Notes: generated by a model not told the origin, from the letters alone. A stretch of 64,000 bases of DNA from Streptomyces cyaneus (GCF_004028635.1 NZ_RQJW01000004.1:1-64000); one strand, 5' to 3'; shown: positions 28,121-36,680, counted from the first letter of the stretch. Numbers and translations are program-made.

Positions 28121-28168
28121 CCCCCGTCGGGGAGGTGGACCCGGAACTGGTCCACCGCCCCGGCGGGG
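28121..28168 (+). terminator. Strong stem-loop between precursor and modification genes
   Basis: GGTGGACC (28134-28141) pairs perfectly with GGTCCACC (28149-28156). The stem extends outward through CGGGG/CCCCG and CCCC/GGGG blocks, about 20 bp in all with small mismatches. Placed 18 bases after the precursor stop, it probably acts as a partial terminator or mRNA stabiliser that raises precursor over enzyme expression, as is common in peptide clusters. Confidence 0.75.
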
Positions 28169-28233
28169 TCGGGACGACCGTGAGGGGGCGCGACGGCCCC
28201 ACTCCACCACCGCGGCAGCCTGGGGGCAGCGAA

Positions 28234-28629
28234 ATGCTGAGACTGTGGAAAGCGGCGCGGACGGCACGGGAGTTCGTGTTGTCCGCCCGGCGTGACGGCG
28301 GTACATACGAACTGGAATGGCCACACGTGCAGCGGAAATTCGGTGCGGCAGCGCGCGGCGCGCCGTCCGCAGTGGCCCGGCTGCGAATGGCCGAAAGAAT
28401 ACTCATGGGTTTCCTCGACCCGGTCGAGGATGCATTGTTCGTGGCCGCTGGCCTGATTTCGCTCGGATATCCGGCCTCCTTTCATATCGGCCGGGAAACG
28501 GCCCCGGTCGTGGCACCGGGGGGCTTCTACGCCTGGGTGCAGTGCGCCGGCGCCGTGGTGAGCACCTCGCTGCCCGTCCGGGAGGAGTACACCGAGGTGC
28601 TGCGCGCAGGGGAGGAAGCATCGTGCTGA
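28234..28629 (+). CDS. Lasso-peptide B2-like protein with altered catalytic residues
   Basis: The 131-residue protein matches the transglutaminase-like B2 leader peptidase of lasso clusters in layout: an Arg-rich N-terminal helix, VARLRMAERIL, a hydrophobic helix, GYPASFHIGRE, and FYAWVQCAGAVVS at the place of the usual AHAWVE motif. The expected catalytic Cys position is Asp62 and the expected His is Tyr99, so a cysteine protease triad is absent. It may be a pseudoenzyme or scaffold. ATG 28234 has GGGGGC upstream; an in-frame start at 28114 would lie inside the hairpin. The 3' end overlaps the cyclase-like gene by seven bases. Confidence 0.72.
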   Translation: MLRLWKAARTAREFVLSARRDGGTYELEWPHVQRKFGAAARGAPSAVARLRMAERILMGFLDPVEDALFVAAGLISLGYPASFHIGRETAPVVAPGGFYAWVQCAGAVVSTSLPVREEYTEVLRAGEEASC

Positions 28630-30077
28630 AGGTCGTGACCACAGACCGTCACGATGCCGTGACCGCACCCGTGGGCCCCCGGGGCTTGGCGCTTGAACGG
28701 CGGGAGATCGGCGAGAAGGATGTGTACTACCGCGTCGGTCCCGGGCGGCTGGAGTGGAGCGAGGACCCCGCGGACCTCGCCGGTGGAAGTGACGGGCAGC
28801 CGCCCGACAGGCACCTTCCCGCACCGGGCACCCTGCTTGCCCTGGTCCACGGTCTGGCTCCGCCCCCGGACGCCACACCGCTGCCGGGGGTCCGCCGTCT
28901 GGCGCTGGGCACAGCGGTGCACGTGGGCCCCGATGGGGTCACCGTCTCCCGCCGACGGCCGCCCCTGCCGGCCGAGTCGGGCAGTCTCCTGGGGGCAGTC
29001 GCCGACGTCTTGGCCGCTGCGCCCGACGACTATGCCATCGCCTACGGCGGTGGGCTGTCGTCCGCCTTCCTCGCGGTTGCCGCGCTGGCCGTCGGCCACC
29101 GACCGCAACTGGTCCACGCCGACCTGGGTCTGCCCGGCTTCCGCCCGGCCCCTGCTCCCCTTCGCGGGCTGGACGTCCGCCGGGTACCGATCGACGTGTT
29201 CGACCTGCTCGACCATCACCGGGCACCCCTCGGCGGATTGACGCCGACCCTGCCCGACGTGGAGTTCCCCCGCAGGCTGGCCGCCGCTCTGTCCTCCGCG
29301 GCAGGACGGCCGCTGGCTTCGGCCGCGCTCCTGGAGGACCTGGCCGCCGCCAAACTGTCGGACCTCGACATGGGATACCGCGACTGGCGGCTCCTGACCT
29401 GCGAACCGTTCCACCTCTCCGGTGTGCTGCCCTCCCTGCGGGAGGCCGCCGACCTGCTGGCGCAGGGCGTGGTGCGCAGCGATCGGCCCGACGCGGGCGT
29501 CCCTAAAGACGCCCAGCCTCTCGACGGGCCTCCTCCGCCTCCCCCGCTGGGCAGGCGCGACCTGCCGGTGATGACGCCGCAGGGCCGCGTCGCCCTGCAG
29601 ACCACCCAGCAGGCATCCCTGTCCGTCTGGAAGGACCATCTGGATTTCCTGGGCCCGCTGCTGGGCCGCGCCGACGCCGGGGTGACCGAACGGGTGCCCC
29701 GGGACAGCCTGGTCCTTCCGGCCCTCGAACCGTCGGTGCTGGGGGCACTGGAGGCCCTGCCCCCCGAACGGCTCGGCCGCGTCTCCCGGGGGCTGTTCCG
29801 CAACAACGGGCCGCTGGTCGCGGCGGTCGCCCGGCATCGGGTGCGTGGGCTGCGACGCGCCTCGTCGTCGTTCGACCTCAGGCTCGCGGCAGCCGCCTAT
29901 CTGCATCGCGAACGCGCCAAGATCATCGATGAGCTGGAGCGGGAGAGCGCCCTGGCGGACATGGGGATGATCGACCCGGGCGCGGTGGCCGGTCTGCTGA
30001 GGAGCGGCCCCGGCCGCGCGGACCACGCCCTGCCGCTGCTCCGACTGCTGTGGATCGACCGATGGCTGAAGGGCTGA
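28623..30077 (+). CDS. Asparagine-synthetase-like protein (lasso cyclase family)
   Basis: The protein has 484 residues. The first 120 or so form a shortened glutaminase-like domain without the N-terminal Cys. The ATP-pyrophosphatase domain follows. Its PP-loop, normally S-G-G-x-D-S, reads GGGLSS (142-147), so the usual Asp is Ser146. The C-terminal third (RVPRDSLVLPALEPSVLGALEALP, LFRNNGPLVAAVARHRV, LLRLLWIDRWL) matches the lasso-cyclase tail. In lasso biosynthesis this family adenylates a side-chain carboxylate and forms the macrolactam. GTG 28623 follows GGGGAGGA. It overlaps the B2-like gene. Confidence 0.78.
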   Translation: MLKVVTTDRHDAVTAPVGPRGLALERREIGEKDVYYRVGPGRLEWSEDPADLAGGSDGQPPDRHLPAPGTLLALVHGLAPPPDATPLPGVRRLALGTAVHVGPDGVTVSRRRPPLPAESGSLLGAVADVLAAAPDDYAIAYGGGLSSAFLAVAALAVGHRPQLVHADLGLPGFRPAPAPLRGLDVRRVPIDVFDLLDHHRAPLGGLTPTLPDVEFPRRLAAALSSAAGRPLASAALLEDLAAAKLSDLDMGYRDWRLLTCEPFHLSGVLPSLREAADLLAQGVVRSDRPDAGVPKDAQPLDGPPPPPPLGRRDLPVMTPQGRVALQTTQQASLSVWKDHLDFLGPLLGRADAGVTERVPRDSLVLPALEPSVLGALEALPPERLGRVSRGLFRNNGPLVAAVARHRVRGLRRASSSFDLRLAAAAYLHRERAKIIDELERESALADMGMIDPGAVAGLLRSGPGRADHALPLLRLLWIDRWLKG

Positions 30078-30082
30078 CCGCC

Positions 30083-30340
30083 ATGACCGCTCCCGCAAGG
30101 CACCCCTCCGGGCGCTTCGTCCTCGGCCCCGGAGTACGACTGACCTGGCTCCCCTTCGGGGGCGCGGTCCTGCTGAACGAAAAGACCCTCGCCCTTGCCG
30201 AATGCGTCGAGGAGGACGCCGCGGTGATGGAGCGCCTGTTGGCGGGCGAACGGCCCGACCCCGGCGACCCGGACGTACGGCGAGTGGTCCGCGACCTGTT
30301 GACATCCCAGTGGCTCGTCGTCACCGACGAAGCGAAGTGA
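30083..30340 (+). CDS. PqqD-like RiPP recognition element protein (B1 type)
   Basis: The protein has 85 residues. GPGVRLTWLPFGGAVLLNEKT forms the beta-strands that in PqqD/B1 proteins bind the leader peptide, and VRRVVRDLLTSQWLVV forms the terminal helix and strand. It should bind the precursor leader and deliver it to the partner enzymes. ATG 30083 is six bases after the cyclase stop; an in-frame ATG at 30062 would overlap. It is the best conserved of the three lasso-type parts in this cluster. Confidence 0.78.
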   Translation: MTAPARHPSGRFVLGPGVRLTWLPFGGAVLLNEKTLALAECVEEDAAVMERLLAGERPDPGDPDVRRVVRDLLTSQWLVVTDEAK

Positions 30341-30346
30341 GGTCCC

Positions 30347-31138
30347 ATGCCATCCCGACTTCCGCAGGCGGCGCTGGCCGCACTGGCCGGACCGCTGCTC
30401 GTCGGCGGTGCCGCGAAACTCCTCACCCCCGCGTCCCGGCTGGCGTGGCCGTACCGCAAAGGACCCCTGCGGGCGCCGCTCGGGCCCCGTCTGGCGGGCG
30501 GTGCGGAACTCGCCGCGGCGGCCTCGCTCGTCCTGCTGCCCGGCCGCGCGGCTCCGGCCGCCGCCGTCGTCACCTACGGCACGCTGACCGCCGTGGCACA
30601 GTCCCTGGACGGACAGCGCTGCGCGTGCTTCGGAGCCGCCCGCCTGGCGACCGTGGGCCGAGCGCACATCGGTGCCAATGCCCTGGGCAGCGCCGTGGCG
30701 GCCACTCTGCTCGCCTGCGAGCTGCCTGCCCGGCCCCGGCTGCGCGGGGCGACCGCCGCGCTGGCCGCCACCGTGACGGCGGCCGCCGTACTCTTCGCCG
30801 ACCGGCAAAGGGCACAGGGGGCGGCGGATGCGGTGGAACGCTGCGAGCAAGCGGTGGCCGCCGTACGGCTGTACGTCTCGGACAACTGCCCCGCGTGCCG
30901 GGCGCTCAAGCAGCTGCTCGGTGCGATGGAGCCGGTGCGCCAGGACCGCGTCACCCTGACGGTGGTCGGCAGCGGCAGCGAACTGCCGCCGGAGATGGCG
31001 GACATGTCGGTGCCGTGCGCCCTGCCGGTCGACGCGGCCGGCGGCCCCGTCTGCTCGCCGGTTTCCGGGATCGGGGCGGTCAAGGCCCTGATCGACACCG
31101 TCGTCATCGCCGGGGCGGACGCGCCGCATGCCGCCTGA
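30347..31138 (+). CDS. MauE-like membrane protein fused to a thioredoxin-like CPAC domain
   Basis: The protein has 263 residues. The N-terminal part has four hydrophobic helices (residues 5-150) typical of MauE/DoxX-type proteins, with a CACFG motif at 92-96 between helices. The C-terminal part begins VRLYVSDNCPACRALKQLL with a CPAC redox motif at 181-184. MauE is needed for disulfide formation in methylamine dehydrogenase. A membrane quinone-linked oxidant fused to a thiol carrier fits oxidation of the six-cysteine peptide. GAGG precedes ATG 30347. It overlaps the next gene by 11 bases. Confidence 0.8.
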   Translation: MPSRLPQAALAALAGPLLVGGAAKLLTPASRLAWPYRKGPLRAPLGPRLAGGAELAAAASLVLLPGRAAPAAAVVTYGTLTAVAQSLDGQRCACFGAARLATVGRAHIGANALGSAVAATLLACELPARPRLRGATAALAATVTAAAVLFADRQRAQGAADAVERCEQAVAAVRLYVSDNCPACRALKQLLGAMEPVRQDRVTLTVVGSGSELPPEMADMSVPCALPVDAAGGPVCSPVSGIGAVKALIDTVVIAGADAPHAA

Positions 31139-33386
31139 ACCTCTGGGGTCCGCCTCCCTCGCCCGGCCCGGCGGAGCCGCACACGACACCGTGCTCTTCC
31201 GGCCGGATCTGTCCGTCTGGGCCGTACTCGGCTCCGCCGAACGGCCTTCCGTGGCCGACCACAACCCCCGGACCGTCCACTGGCGGGACCTGCCGGTGGA
31301 TCCCGGCCTGGCCGGTGTCGCGCCGGCACGTGCCCGGCACGCCGACGTGGTGATCGGCGGCGTGCCAGGATCCCCTCCGTGGCGGCTGCCGCTGCGGACG
31401 GTCCTGTCCGCAGGGCTCGCCTGGCATCCCCGACTCCCCCTCGTCGCGGGCCTCGTCCAGCAGGGCGAGGGCCTGCATCCATGGAGCGCCGACTACGCGA
31501 CCCGTCGGCTGACCGTCCACCAAGGCGTGCGGGCCGCGCTGTCCCTGCTCTGCCGCCGCCCGGGCCGATCGGTCCTCGCATGGTGCTCGGACGGGCAGTC
31601 GGCCCTGCTTGCGCTGCCTGCTCTCGTGGCGACCGGCCCGCCGGACGAGGGCGGCCAGGACCGGGCGTGGAGTCCCATGGTGTACGAGGCCGCAGGACCG
31701 GGTCATGTCGCCTTCGTCCCCGGTCACGCCGAACTCCTGCGCCTGGCCGGCGCCTCGGTGTCCGTGGTCGACCCGGTCACCGGAGCCCTGCGCACGCTGA
31801 CCCCGCCGTTGCTCGTGGGAGGCCTGGAATCCTCTCCGAGCGGACGGCGACTGCTCGTCGAGCACAGCACCGCGGCCGACAGCGGCCCGGCGCAGCGGCC
31901 GCCGGAGCCCGGCGACGGGCTCGTCTGGTCTCGCGCCGTGCTGCGGACCGACAGTGGCTCTTGGGCGGCCGTGCCGGCAACCACCCGCTGGGCCACGGGG
32001 CACGACGGGGACACGACGGCCGCGAGCACGGTCGTCGCGGGGGGCACGGCGATCGAGTTGCACACGCTGCCCGACGGCGAAGGTCCCCCCGCGGCCGAGG
32101 AGCGGGGCGCGACTGCCGGACTGACGGTCACTCACGAAGTCGACGACCCACCCGTGTGGTGGCACTGCCTGACAGTGGGCGGCGAGCCGGCCGTCGTGAG
32201 CCGCCACCGCGCTTCGCTCCGCCTGCGCACGGGTGCGGACGACCTCCGCGTGGCGCTGCCGCGGGCACTCGGCAGGCTCGGCCCGGCGGCGGCCGGTCCC
32301 GACGCGGCAGGGGTCGTCATCTCCTGTGTGCGGGACGGCCGGGCGGGGTTCCTCCGGCTGGACCGTGGCGAGCCGGTCGCCCGCATCGCGGTCGAGCCAC
32401 CGGGGGAAGGCGACGACGCCCCCCTCGAAGCCAGCTGGGCCACGGTCGAAGACGGCGTCCCCCGCCTCATCACGCGTCGTGCGGGACGCTTCGCCCGCCA
32501 CGAGCTGTGCGGCCTGCGCCTCGACCCGGTGCACGGGACCGTCCCCCCGCCGGTGTGTCCGGCGCCGTCCCGCACCCGGGGTCGAGCCGCGCCACCCGCG
32601 CTGGTCCTGGCCCCGCCGCCGGGAGGGGAGAGCCCCCGGCTGACCCACGTCGACGGCCCGGCCCCAGGAGCGCGGGCGGCGGCGCAGCTGCTGTGGATCC
32701 AGGTACGCCGGAGCACCGGCACACCGACGGGTGGCGCAGCGGTGGAGGGTGGCGCAGCAGCGGACGGGGGCGCCCCCGTCCATCTCACCGGCCTGCGGTC
32801 GCGCACCTGGCTGCTCGATCTCCCGCTCGTGTGGACGGCCGACGTCCGGCCGGACGCTGTCCGGCAGCAGATCGTCCATGCGGTCGATCAAGCCGTGGCG
32901 ATCCTGCGGGAACGGCCCCCGCGGGGCGGCCCCGTCGTTGTCGGCGGCCACAGTTTCGCCGCCACCGTCGCCCTCCACGCCCTTGCCCACTGCCCGTCAC
33001 TGGCGGGCGCGATAGCGCACAGCGGGTGCTACAACCGGACGCTGACGCCGGAGGGTTTCCAGTACGAGCGGCGTAGCTACTGGCAGGTTCCCGAGCTCTA
33101 CCGGGCCTTCAGCGCCCTCGACTTCGCCGACCGCCTGACCCGCCCGGTGCTGCTCGTCCACGGCCTCGACGACACCAACGCGGCCACCCCGCCGGAGCAG
33201 GCGGTGGCCCTGTACCGCGCCGTCGTGGCCACCGGTGGACGGGGCCGGCTTGTTCTCCTGCCGTACGAGGGACACAACTTCCGCCACCGCGAAAGCCTGG
33301 AGACCGTGGCACGGGAGCACGACGCATGGCTGGCGGCCTGCGTCGCACTCTCCGATCACCGGGCGGAGAGCCTGGAAAGGACCTGA
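31128..33386 (+). CDS. Prolyl-oligopeptidase (S9) family hydrolase
   Basis: The protein has 752 residues. The first 550 or so are beta-strand rich with repeated blade-like segments, as in the propeller of S9 peptidases. The alpha/beta-hydrolase domain has Ser609 in GGHSFA, Asp682 in VHGLDD and His716 in YEGHNF, a complete triad. No signal peptide is seen, so it acts in the cytoplasm. In this setting it could cut the leader (the B2-like protein looks inactive), act like lasso isopeptidases of the same family, or catalyse macrocyclisation as some eukaryotic S9 enzymes do. The sequence cannot choose between these. Confidence 0.8.
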   Translation: MPPEPLGSASLARPGGAAHDTVLFRPDLSVWAVLGSAERPSVADHNPRTVHWRDLPVDPGLAGVAPARARHADVVIGGVPGSPPWRLPLRTVLSAGLAWHPRLPLVAGLVQQGEGLHPWSADYATRRLTVHQGVRAALSLLCRRPGRSVLAWCSDGQSALLALPALVATGPPDEGGQDRAWSPMVYEAAGPGHVAFVPGHAELLRLAGASVSVVDPVTGALRTLTPPLLVGGLESSPSGRRLLVEHSTAADSGPAQRPPEPGDGLVWSRAVLRTDSGSWAAVPATTRWATGHDGDTTAASTVVAGGTAIELHTLPDGEGPPAAEERGATAGLTVTHEVDDPPVWWHCLTVGGEPAVVSRHRASLRLRTGADDLRVALPRALGRLGPAAAGPDAAGVVISCVRDGRAGFLRLDRGEPVARIAVEPPGEGDDAPLEASWATVEDGVPRLITRRAGRFARHELCGLRLDPVHGTVPPPVCPAPSRTRGRAAPPALVLAPPPGGESPRLTHVDGPAPGARAAAQLLWIQVRRSTGTPTGGAAVEGGAAADGGAPVHLTGLRSRTWLLDLPLVWTADVRPDAVRQQIVHAVDQAVAILRERPPRGGPVVVGGHSFAATVALHALAHCPSLAGAIAHSGCYNRTLTPEGFQYERRSYWQVPELYRAFSALDFADRLTRPVLLVHGLDDTNAATPPEQAVALYRAVVATGGRGRLVLLPYEGHNFRHRESLETVAREHDAWLAACVALSDHRAESLERT

Positions 33387-33389
33387 CCG

Positions 33390-35342
33390 ATGGCACAAGT
33401 CGACGCGGAGCACCCTGACGGCCTGGACACGACCTCGGACGAGACCGGTGAGGAGGCACGGATCAGCACCGCCGACCTGATGCGGGCCAGCGCGTACATG
33501 GTGCGTATGGCATGGCGGGCGGACCGTTCGCGGCTGGCGGGCATTGTCGCGGTGCAGTTGCTGACGGCGGCGGGCCTGGCCGCGCTGGTGCTGGTGCTGC
33601 GGGACACGCTGGGAACGGCGTTCTCGCCCGGCGGCGCGGGCGGCCCTTCGGGGGACGGACTGCTCCTCGCGCTGTGCGGGCTGGTGATGCTCACGTCCGC
33701 GGGCGGCATTCTGCGTACGGTCGCGAGCGGCTGGCAGCGGATGCTGACGGTGAAGACCGACCGGCACATCATGGCCGCGGTGCTGCGGAGTGCGGCACGG
33801 TCGGACCTCGCCCGCTTCGAGGATCCGGCGTTCCATGACCGGCTGCAACAGGCCGTGTTCGCGTCGCGGTCCCAGCCGGTGATGGTGGTGACGGCCCTGA
33901 TCGGCGCGCTCCAGGCGCTGTTGAGCATGGCCGCGGTGGGAGCCGCGTTCGCCGTCATGACCTGGTGGCTGCTGCCGTTCACACTGCTGGCCGTGCTGCC
34001 CGTGCTCAAGGCGGCCCGCGATGAACGGGACGCCGACTACCGTCTGCACGGGCAACTGGCGGAGGGCCGCCGGGCGCGCGAGTACCTTGAGCACCTCCTG
34101 GCCGGGCAGGACGCGGCCAAGGAGATCCGCGCCCTGAACCTGGGCGACACCCTGCGCGACCGCTGGAACAGCGGCTACGCCCGGGAAATCGCCAGTACGG
34201 CCGAGATGCAGCGTCGGCACACCTGGCGCAAGGTGCTCGCGCGGCTGATAGGTGATGTCCTCTTCGTCGCCGTCATCGGCGGTATGTGGTGGACGGTACG
34301 CAGTGGCGGCGTCGCCCTTCCCACGGCGCTGGCCGCGCTGGCGGCGTTGCTGATGCTCGCCACCCGCGTGCAGATGCTCGGCTACCTCTTCAACAACATC
34401 GGCGCCTCCGCCGCGTACGTGAAGGACATCCGCACCTTCACGCGGGACGGCGACGGCACCGATCGCGGGCGCGCTGCCGCGGTGCTGGACGACAGCCGCT
34501 CTCCGGCCTCGCCGCCCACGCGGCCGGCCTTCTCCTCCCTGCGCGCCGACAGGATCTCCTTCACCTATCCGGGCTCCGCCGGGGCCGCGCTGCACGACGT
34601 GTCGGTGGAGCTGGGGGCCGGCGAACTGATCGCCGTCGTGGGAGCGAACGGCTCGGGCAAGACGACACTGGCGAAGATCCTCGCCGGCCTGTACGAGCCC
34701 GACGGCGGATGCCTGCTGTGGAACGGGCTCGGCGAGTGCCGCCCCGAGCTGCGGCGGGCCGCGACGGCGATGGTCTTCCAGGACTTCGTCCGCTTCAAGC
34801 TTCCCGCTCGGGACAACATCGCCTTCGGCCGTCCCGAGGAGCCCGCGGATGTGGACGCCGTCGCCGGTGCGGCGGCCGAAGCGGGGGCCCGCGCCGTCAT
34901 CGAGGGGCTTCCGCAGGGCTACGAAACGGTCCTGAGCAAGGAGTTCAGCAACGGCGCCGACCTGTCGCTGGGCCAGTGGCAGCGGCTGGCCTTGGCCCGC
35001 GCGTTCTACCGAGACTCGCCCTTCGTCATCCTGGACGAGCCGACCGCCTCCCTCGATCCGCAGGCGGAGGCCGATCTCTTCGGCCGCATCCGCACCCTGT
35101 TCGCCGGCCGGACGGTTCTGGTGATCTCCCACCGGTTCTCCAACGTCCGGGACGCCGACCGGATCTACGTCATGGAGTCCGGCCGGGTCATCGAGCAGGG
35201 CACCCACGACGAACTGACCGCGGCCGACGGCACCTACGCCCGGCTGTTCAGGCTTCAGGCCGAGGCGTACCAGCACGGTCGGCGCGGTCAGCGCCGCAAG
35301 GGGCCGGCCGACGGAACGGCCGCGGTTGCCGCACTGCCCTGA
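33390..35342 (+). CDS. ABC exporter, fused membrane and ATPase domains
   Basis: The protein has 650 residues. Six membrane helices in the first 350 residues are followed by a nucleotide-binding domain with Walker A GANGSGKTT, the Q-loop VFQDF, signature LSLGQWQRLALARA, Walker B FVILDEPTASLD and the H-loop SHRFSN. There is no N-terminal C39 peptidase, so the leader must be removed by another protein. It is the last gene of the peptide operon, three bases after the S9 gene, and presumably exports the product or gives immunity. Confidence 0.88.
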   Translation: MAQVDAEHPDGLDTTSDETGEEARISTADLMRASAYMVRMAWRADRSRLAGIVAVQLLTAAGLAALVLVLRDTLGTAFSPGGAGGPSGDGLLLALCGLVMLTSAGGILRTVASGWQRMLTVKTDRHIMAAVLRSAARSDLARFEDPAFHDRLQQAVFASRSQPVMVVTALIGALQALLSMAAVGAAFAVMTWWLLPFTLLAVLPVLKAARDERDADYRLHGQLAEGRRAREYLEHLLAGQDAAKEIRALNLGDTLRDRWNSGYAREIASTAEMQRRHTWRKVLARLIGDVLFVAVIGGMWWTVRSGGVALPTALAALAALLMLATRVQMLGYLFNNIGASAAYVKDIRTFTRDGDGTDRGRAAAVLDDSRSPASPPTRPAFSSLRADRISFTYPGSAGAALHDVSVELGAGELIAVVGANGSGKTTLAKILAGLYEPDGGCLLWNGLGECRPELRRAATAMVFQDFVRFKLPARDNIAFGRPEEPADVDAVAGAAAEAGARAVIEGLPQGYETVLSKEFSNGADLSLGQWQRLALARAFYRDSPFVILDEPTASLDPQAEADLFGRIRTLFAGRTVLVISHRFSNVRDADRIYVMESGRVIEQGTHDELTAADGTYARLFRLQAEAYQHGRRGQRRKGPADGTAAVAALP

Positions 35343-35363
35343 GACCGCCCGGCCGGCGGCGGC

Positions 35364-36350
35364 TCAGGAGGCGAGGGCACCCAGCAGCCGTTCACCGCGC
35401 CGGGTCAGCAGCAGCCGCACCTGCTGACCCTGACGCTTGCGCCGGACGAGTCCGGCCGCCTCCAGCAGCTTGCAGTGGTGCGTCGCGGCTCCGGGCGCGC
35501 ACTGGAGCAGCGCGCTCACCTCTCCCATGGTCAGCCCCCGGTGTGCGTGACGCATGACCCGGGCCCGCATACCGCCGAGAACCGCCTCCAGAGGGTCGAG
35601 GGCACGGTGGTTCGTGGTGGCCGAACCGTCTGCCAGCTCCCGCAGCCCCGGCACGGGGTAGCCGATCCAGGACGGGCCCTTGCCACCGAGGCCGAGCACG
35701 GCCGCGGTGGTGCCGGACACCAGGGGAACGAGCAGGAGCCTGCGGTCGGGCAGGTCCAGCGTGCCCGCGGCGCGCCCCGGCAGCCACAGCCCCTCCGGGG
35801 TCCGGTGGACGCGGGGCCCGAGCCCCGTCAGGGCGGTGTCCAGTGTTCCGGTGACCGCGGCGATACCGATGCGCTCCACCTCACGTTCGAGAAGGTGCCG
35901 CGACCGATGCCATACCGGCGCGAACGCCGACCAGATACCCGCCGCCGCATGGACGTAGCCGTCGATGAACGGCGCCGGCCGTTCGAGTACGCGTTGCCAC
36001 GCGTCGGGGATGCCGGCCGGGAACCTCTTGGTCAGTTCCTCGCCGAGTTGCTCCGTGGTGACCGCGGCCGCCCGGTCGAGTTGTGCGGGGACATCGTCCG
36101 TGTCGAGCGGAGAAGGGGACAGACAGTCCGGCAGCCACAACCGGTCGCTGCCGCACGCGGGGCTCAGCGCCTGGGCCGCGGCGCGCGGACACGCGCGGCG
36201 AGCCGCGGACCGCCACTCGGGCGGTACCCCCTGGACGGCCGCGCCGAGGGCATCGGCCAGCAGTGACAGCACCGTCGGCAGAGGCTGACGGCACACGGAA
36301 ACCTTCAGACGGGCCACGGGCCCTAAGCGCAGTACGGACTCGTTCCTCAC
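35364..36350 (-). CDS. ArsR-like winged-helix regulator with large N-terminal domain
   Basis: The protein has 328 residues. The C-terminal 75 residues are a winged helix (GLTMGEVSALLQCAPGAATHHCKLLEAAGLVRR, in segments). The N-terminal 240 residues resemble the helical/beta sensor domain of Streptomyces ArsR-type regulators. The GTG start at 36350 follows GGGGGAG. It is convergent with the exporter gene with 21 bases between, so it probably regulates the peptide cluster or its own divergent neighbour. Confidence 0.75.
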   Translation of the reverse strand: MRNESVLRLGPVARLKVSVCRQPLPTVLSLLADALGAAVQGVPPEWRSAARRACPRAAAQALSPACGSDRLWLPDCLSPSPLDTDDVPAQLDRAAAVTTEQLGEELTKRFPAGIPDAWQRVLERPAPFIDGYVHAAAGIWSAFAPVWHRSRHLLEREVERIGIAAVTGTLDTALTGLGPRVHRTPEGLWLPGRAAGTLDLPDRRLLLVPLVSGTTAAVLGLGGKGPSWIGYPVPGLRELADGSATTNHRALDPLEAVLGGMRARVMRHAHRGLTMGEVSALLQCAPGAATHHCKLLEAAGLVRRKRQGQQVRLLLTRRGERLLGALAS

Positions 36351-36680
36351 GTGCTCCCCCGTTTGTTCGCAGCAGCCCCTCCGGTCCTCGTCCGAGCCGG
36401 TCGCCGCCGGAGAAGTCGTGGTCTGGTCGCTGTTGCGGGAGTCAGTCAAGAACACCGGTGCGCGGGCGTGAACCTGAGAGGTCTGAGGGTGAGCGGCAGC
36501 CTCACCTTGACAATTGCACGTCAGGGACGCGTCACCGTGCCGCGCCGAGGCAGGCACCAGATCCACCCCGTCGCGGAGGTTCATGTGCCGACGAAGACCC
36601 GTTGGGCGGTCACCGAGGGCGGCCGGCCCGCCGACGCCGCCAAGGGAGTCCGGTTCCTCCGCATGGAGGACGGAGCTGCC

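Noticed and set aside
31104..32990. Minus-strand 628-codon frame opposite the S9 gene
   Set aside because: No recognisable domain; the plus-strand protein has a full catalytic triad and fits the operon.
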